From: Lachnospiraceae bacterium | Lineage (GTDB): Bacteria > Bacillota > Clostridia > Lachnospirales > Lachnospiraceae | Assembly: GCA_910576335.1 (NCBI GenBank) | Contig: CAJTIU010000012.1 | Location: forward strand, 1 to 64,000 | Direction: 5' to 3' | DNA length: 64,000 bases | Part shown: in pieces, positions 60,031-64,000 of the stretch | How positions within the stretch are numbered: the first letter of the stretch is position 1 | Layout of the letters: each line of letters opens with the position of its first letter | Program-made: the position numbers and the translations under genes | The notes under the pieces: model-generated | Told to the model about the DNA's origin: nothing | Seen by the model: the letters and a program-made list of their open reading frames with translations, nothing else | Databases searched by the model: none

Positions 60031-60717
60031 TCACTCCTCCCACTGGTATCCAAATCCCCGGACTGTTTTCAGATGCTCCGGCCGAGACGGGTTCTTCTCC
60101 AGTTTCTCTCGCAGACGGCGTATATATACTGACAATGTGTTATTATCCACAAAGTTCCCTGCGCCGTCCCACAGTTTGTCCAGGATCATCCCACGGGTAA
60201 GAACACGCCCGCTGTTTTGTAGTAGCAGACAGAGAAGCCTGTATTCTGCCCCTGTAAACTCTGCCAATCTATCTCCTAAAAATACTTTCCCTTCTGCAAG
60301 GTTTACCGTCAGATCACCCGAACGCAGGATATTCCCTTCCTCATTCTTCCTATTACTGCGCCGCAATAGTGCACGGATACGGGAACACAATTCTCCAAGC
60401 CTGAACGGTTTTGTAATATAATCATCCCCTCCGCAGTCAAGGCCACGGATTACGCTTGTTTCCTCATCGGATGCCGTCAGGAAAATGATAGGAACCTGGT
60501 TTCCAGATTCCCTAAGCTTCTCACACAAGGTAAATCCATTCCCATCCGGCAGTGTCACATCAAAAATAAGGATATCAAAATCGCTGCTCTTCGAAATCCG
60601 TTTTTCTGCCTCCTTTATCGTTCTGGCAACATCTACATCGAATCCGTTTTTCTTCAGAGAATATGTCAGACCGTCAATCAGACTGATATCGTCTTCAAGA
60701 AGTAACAGTTTCTGCAA
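60031..60717 (-). CDS. OmpR-type response regulator (module 2)
   Basis: A 228-residue regulator. Phospho-Asp in LIFDVTLPDGNG, Thr in FLTASDE, Lys in ITKPF; C-terminal winged helix (FTGAEYRLLCLLLQNSGRVLTR, DNNTLSVYIRRLREKL). It overlaps nothing but is followed by the kinase start six bases later. The leader has a TATAAT -10 (60762-60767 on the minus strand) and the CTTAC-N6-GTAAG box. Confidence 0.9.
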   Translation of the reverse strand: MQKLLLLEDDISLIDGLTYSLKKNGFDVDVARTIKEAEKRISKSSDFDILIFDVTLPDGNGFTLCEKLRESGNQVPIIFLTASDEETSVIRGLDCGGDDYITKPFRLGELCSRIRALLRRSNRKNEEGNILRSGDLTVNLAEGKVFLGDRLAEFTGAEYRLLCLLLQNSGRVLTRGMILDKLWDGAGNFVDNNTLSVYIRRLREKLEKNPSRPEHLKTVRGFGYQWEE

Positions 60718-60789
60718 ATCAAACGCCTCCCTTTATTCGCATAATAACTCTGTTAAAATATATTATACATTATTTTCATGGGATATTTT

Positions 60790-60805
60790 CTTACAAAAAT
60801 GTAAG
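60790..60805. promoter_or_regulatory. CTTAC-N6-GTAAG box before the response regulator (module 2)
   Basis: CTTAC-AAAAAT-GTAAG, a perfect inverted repeat of five-base arms, 22 bp upstream of the -10 TATAAT on the minus strand. Same word as at 58795-58810. Confidence 0.6.
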
Positions 60806-60866
60806 GTGAGTGCTTAATCCGAAAGCAAAAGCAAAAGCCAACGGAAAATCCGCTGGCAATCAACAT

Positions 60867-61712
60867 TTACTTCGATAATTCATATTCAAAAGAAGCCCTG
60901 TCTGTCTTAAAGGAAAAGAAAATACGTTCTCCCTTCCGAAACCTGTAAAATGCCTGGCAAGCCGCGCTTTCGTGAATCGTCCTCGTCATGTCTCCATTAG
61001 CAGGAGCTTTAAGAGGGCGCTTGACTCCCTCCAGCAATCTTGCTTCTAACTCCAAATCTCCCTGAACAATTCGAAGTTTCCCATTCTGAGCCTGTACTGC
61101 TCTTGCCCCCAAATAAGTTGCCAGCCGATATTCTCTGCCCTTCCATAACACAACACCTATGACGCCGCAAAAATGAAACCCTGCAACGGGAACATCGGCC
61201 ACAGATAACATCAGCGACCCGTCCGGGAAACCGCACTGTGTCCACACATATTCTTTAGGAAATGAACATCCCTGGTCACCCTCCCAATATCCGAATGCAT
61301 CCTGAAACAAATATTCCTGGTCATTAACGTACACCTTGCCTTGAACCAAATGCCGCATGCTTTGCACACTATGCCGGCATTCTAGAAAAGGCAGTATGGA
61401 AAATGGCCCCATAATATCATATTTTAAAGGAAAAATCGGTCCAAAATGCAATTTACCATTTATATTTAACTCTGGCGTATGTATTGCCAAAAGGATTCCT
61501 CTCTTTCCAAAGCGATTTTGCCCTATCCGAATATCCTCTCCTGTCCGATGAAATGCAGCAACAGGGAAATCAACTTTCCATGAATGATGTTCCGTAATGA
61601 TCTGAATGGAACAAAATTTCTTTTGTTCTGACTTGTGGACTGCCGGTATAACTGCCAGGGTCTGAGTCGCAGACTGACATTTAAAATACCATCCATAAAA
61701 AAAATTACGCAT
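60867..61712 (-). CDS. tocopherol-cyclase-like protein
   Basis: A 281-residue protein of the tocopherol cyclase family: FFYGWYFKCQSATQTLAVIPAV at the start, then GPFSILPFLECRHSVQSMRH, GYWEGDQGCSFPKEYVWTQC in the middle and a beta-barrel-like end. In plants and cyanobacteria the family closes the chroman ring; in anaerobic Bacillota the role is unknown. No signal peptide. It stands between module 2 and the ABC-2 exporter. Confidence 0.75.
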   Translation of the reverse strand: MRNFFYGWYFKCQSATQTLAVIPAVHKSEQKKFCSIQIITEHHSWKVDFPVAAFHRTGEDIRIGQNRFGKRGILLAIHTPELNINGKLHFGPIFPLKYDIMGPFSILPFLECRHSVQSMRHLVQGKVYVNDQEYLFQDAFGYWEGDQGCSFPKEYVWTQCGFPDGSLMLSVADVPVAGFHFCGVIGVVLWKGREYRLATYLGARAVQAQNGKLRIVQGDLELEARLLEGVKRPLKAPANGDMTRTIHESAACQAFYRFRKGERIFFSFKTDRASFEYELSK

Positions 61713-61816
61713 AAATTCTGTCCTCCATTGAGAGATATTTTATTTTTCCTCAAATAGCTGTCATTTATACACCGCAGTCCCTATAGTCAGAATCACTGAT
61801 TATATTTTGCTAATGT

Positions 61817-62560
61817 TTATTCCCACTGAAAGCACTTCACCGCAATTCCCGTGCAAACAATAGCAACGGCCCCCATGACCGCTACCGGCAACCACAGGTT
61901 ATCAACAGCCAACCCCAGTGAAGCCGCTTTCATAAGCTGTATCCCCTGTGTCAAAGGAAACAATCCGACAATCTTCTGCAGCATCTTTGGCATTACCTCA
62001 AACGGTACAGTTGCTCCTGAAAATATCAACATAGGGAAATACAGGATACTGGCTATAACGCTGGCTATTTTCGTATCTTTTGCAATCCCGCCTACCATCA
62101 TGCCGATACTTAAGGTAGAAATCAATGTAAGAAACCAGCTCCCAATAAAGGCAGGCCAACTCCCACGAAACGCCACTCCCCAGAAGCATGCAGCGGCCGG
62201 AAAGAGAAGAACCATAGAAACAAGGGCATACAATACATAAATCGTAAATTCTACAACGAGAAGCATGACCGGGCTCACAGGAGTCACCTGAAAACGTTTC
62301 AGGATTTTACGTTCCCGATATTCCGATACCACAATCGGCAGACCCATAAGGCCTCCGGCACAAATAGATATGGTACACACCGCACTCATAGACTGCTCCA
62401 GAAACGTATACTCTGCTCCGGGATATGCCGGCCTGGACTGATAAATAATCCCAAGGACAACCAGTACTACTACCGGCATAATCACCGCAAAAATAACCAT
62501 ATTCATATTTCGGATATTCAATTTTAGTTCTGTTTTCAAAAGATTTGTAAAAGTCCTCAT
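61817..62560 (-). CDS. ABC-2 type permease
   Basis: A 247-residue membrane protein with six helices, starting MRTFTNLLKTELKLNIRNMNM and containing the ABC-2 block LYFPMLIFSGATVPFEVMPK near residue 190. It overlaps the ATPase stop by four bases. Export of an unknown compound. Confidence 0.85.
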   Translation of the reverse strand: MRTFTNLLKTELKLNIRNMNMVIFAVIMPVVVLVVLGIIYQSRPAYPGAEYTFLEQSMSAVCTISICAGGLMGLPIVVSEYRERKILKRFQVTPVSPVMLLVVEFTIYVLYALVSMVLLFPAAACFWGVAFRGSWPAFIGSWFLTLISTLSIGMMVGGIAKDTKIASVIASILYFPMLIFSGATVPFEVMPKMLQKIVGLFPLTQGIQLMKAASLGLAVDNLWLPVAVMGAVAIVCTGIAVKCFQWE

Positions 62561-63288
62561 GCATCTGCCTCCTCATCTGAAAATTTTAAATAAGCATCCT
62601 CAAATTTTTCACATCCGCTTTGCTCTTTTGCCTGCTCTATTGTTCCATAAAATACCGTCTTACCTTTTTTCAGGATACAGACCTCATCACAGAGCGCTTC
62701 CACCTCATCCATAAAATGCGATGTAAGAAAAATAGTCAGCCCCTGCGCTTTTAAATCCTCCAGAATCTTCCACACTGTCCTCCTTGCCTTCGCATCAAGC
62801 CCCGTTGTAAGCTCGTCTAAGAAAACCAGCTCCGGCGCCGGGATAAGCGCCAAGACAATAAACAACCTCTGACGTTCACCCCCTGACAGACTTTTTACCG
62901 CATTTTTCAGCTTATCGCCGATTCCAAACCGCTCACAGAGTTCCCTCCAGTCTGACGGGCTGTCATATAAACATGCTATTTCCTCGCATATTTCGGAAAC
63001 TTTAATCTCTGGCTGATAATCTCCTTCTTGAAACTGGACGCCTACCTTTTGGAACAGTGCCCGGCGTTCTTTTCCTGGGTCACGTCCCAATACAAGCGCT
63101 GTCCCTTGTTCGGCCCGCCTGGTTCCTAAGATACATTCAATTGTTGTACTTTTCCCTGCTCCATTTGCTCCCAGCAACCCAAAGACTGTGCCATTCTTAA
63201 CGGAAAGATTCAAGCCGTCCAATACCTTTTTCCCGTTATAAATTTTTGTAAGGCCGCTTACTCTGATGGCTTCTTTCGCTTTTCCCAT
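62557..63288 (-). CDS. ABC transporter ATPase
   Basis: A 243-residue ATP-binding subunit: Walker A GANGAGKST, signature LSGGERQRLFIVLAL, Walker B LVFLDELTTGLD (L-D-E-L rather than the usual D-E-P), switch His in TSHFMDE. AGAGGAG precedes the ATG at 63288; the frame opens at 63333. With 61817-62560 it forms an ABC-2 exporter. Confidence 0.85.
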   Translation of the reverse strand: MGKAKEAIRVSGLTKIYNGKKVLDGLNLSVKNGTVFGLLGANGAGKSTTIECILGTRRAEQGTALVLGRDPGKERRALFQKVGVQFQEGDYQPEIKVSEICEEIACLYDSPSDWRELCERFGIGDKLKNAVKSLSGGERQRLFIVLALIPAPELVFLDELTTGLDAKARRTVWKILEDLKAQGLTIFLTSHFMDEVEALCDEVCILKKGKTVFYGTIEQAKEQSGCEKFEDAYLKFSDEEADA

Positions 63289-63455
63289 TTTTATCTCCTC
63301 TCTTACTCCTGTTTTCAGATTGCAGTATAGCATTACCCGGAAATATCTTCTCGACTTTTTTTGGCATATTTGAGGTGCCGCGCTTTTCAGCTGATGGAGC
63401 TTGTATGAGATAAGTTATGGTGGAAATTTCTTTTCTGCCGCTGGGCAGATTGATG

Positions 63456-63645
63456 TTACTTATTAGCCTTTGGTAGTGTTTGCATAAGCGCAAAGAAATG
63501 TTGTGCCTCGCCAGTATTAAAATACGCATACCATTCTTCCAGCGTGTCGGGTCTAAAAACGCCTAAGTGCTCAATAATCTGCTTTGCCCACAGCAAGGCG
63601 CCAGATGCACTTGCGGTAATGAGATTGTCACCCACAACAGAAAGG
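63456..63645 (-). pseudogene. DJ-1/PfpI-type protein, C-terminal remnant
   Basis: The minus strand encodes about 60 residues (NLITASASGALLWAKQIIEH, RPDTLEEWYAYFNTGEAQHF) that match the C-terminus of PfpI/glutamine-amidotransferase-like proteins. The nucleophile-elbow half is missing. The adjoining sequence on the plus strand belongs to a WYL protein. Confidence 0.6.
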
Positions 63646-64000
63646 ATATTGAGCTAAAAATGAACCAAATATGTATAGATCTAAGCCCGTGGGTAAGCAA
63701 CAGAAATACTCAATCGTATTTGGAAATTATAAAAACAGCTTTGCAGGAAAACAGGGCAATTTCCTTTAGTTATATAGATCGTCATGGAAATAAGACAACA
63801 CGAACAGTCGAACCATATCAGCTTGTACTAAAAAGCAATCATTGGTATTTTCAAGGATACTGTTATAGCAGAAATGATTACCGCTTATTTCGATTGTCTC
63901 GCATGACAGATTTGCAAATGAAAAAAGATACTTTTGTTCCACGGGCTTATCAAAAACCTATTTTAGACATCGCAGAAATTGTGGAAACACTGCAAATAGA
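63642..64000 (+). CDS. WYL-domain regulator, 5'-truncated, runs off the window
   Basis: An open frame (ATG at 63660) with the WYL domain: SPWVSNRNTQSYLEIIKTAL, ENRAISFSYIDRHGNKTTR, the core KSNHWYFQGYCYSRNDYRLF and RLSRMTDL. The N-terminal DeoR/HTH_11 domain is not present; upstream bases belong to the PfpI remnant. The end lies beyond the window. In complete form it would be a ligand-responsive DNA-binding regulator. Confidence 0.6.

Noticed and set aside
1-64000. tRNA, rRNA or CRISPR arrays
   Set aside because: No cloverleaf, rRNA core or regularly spaced repeats were seen on reading either strand; an automated search could still find a divergent tRNA.

Overview
The window looks like a chromosome segment from a low-to-mid GC Bacillota, most likely a gut Lachnospiraceae (class Clostridia). 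The basis is the mix of families (many small MerR/XRE/HxlR-controlled ABC transporters, FtsX-type ABC plus two-component modules, TnpV, a Tn-like integrase fragment, a GPH sugar symporter, a MecA-like PBP) and the AGGAGG ribosome binding sites. No tRNA, rRNA or CRISPR array was seen. The species is inference only.

Layout. 0-8 kb: small stress/accessory genes (DUF3795, GyrI-like, GrpB, SPL-type radical SAM) mixed with broken genes, then a MerR-ABC operon facing a second MerR gene; both MerR promoters have the 19-bp spacer of MerR-regulated promoters. 8-11.5 kb: an XRE-regulated ABC module. 11.5-15 kb: a MerR/serine-hydrolase pair between two decayed TPR gene ends, a 0.3-kb non-autonomous element and a hidden 28-aa toxin-like gene. 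15-18.3 kb: BcrA-type ABC transporter and an alpha-toroid protein. 18.3-21 kb: conjugative-transposon debris (tnpV, TetR, CPBP protease, broken integrase). 21-23 kb: small genes, one with an internal deletion. 23-26 kb (minus): TetR-MFS-hydrolase operon with a perfect operator. 26.4-28.6 kb: a MecA-like PBP with a BlaI/MecI-like box in its promoter. 28.8-34.3 kb: XRE regulator with two ABC transporters. 34.4-37.5 kb: gene fragments, a tyrosine recombinase with a palindrome in its leader, and a broken AAA-ATPase/nuclease gene. 37.7-42.8 kb (minus): four GNAT acetyltransferases, a metallo-beta-lactamase fold hydrolase, and FUSC, PEBP and HxlR genes. 43-48.4 kb and 55.6-60.8 kb (minus): two response regulator, kinase, ATPase, FtsX-permease modules, each with its own shared DNA box in front of both the regulator and the transporter genes. 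48.6-52 kb: cold-shock protein, a 5'-truncated HlyD adaptor and a chimeric gene. 52-55.6 kb: a frameshifted tnpV, a type I toxin-antitoxin locus, a 206-bp element with 9-bp target duplication, and a decayed RloAB/AbiL-like defence locus. 60.8-63.3 kb: tocopherol-cyclase-like protein and an ABC-2 exporter. The last 0.7 kb holds two more gene fragments.

How it works together. The intact genes are dominated by sensing and export at the membrane: seven ABC transporters, each beside its own regulator or two-component system, plus a beta-lactam-insensitive-type PBP. This suggests a region devoted to defence against antimicrobial peptides and other envelope-active compounds (inference). Between these modules lie about sixteen gene fragments. 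Many look like clean deletions that joined parts of unrelated genes, several in frame. That deletion mosaic and the small non-autonomous elements are the most unusual traits of the window.
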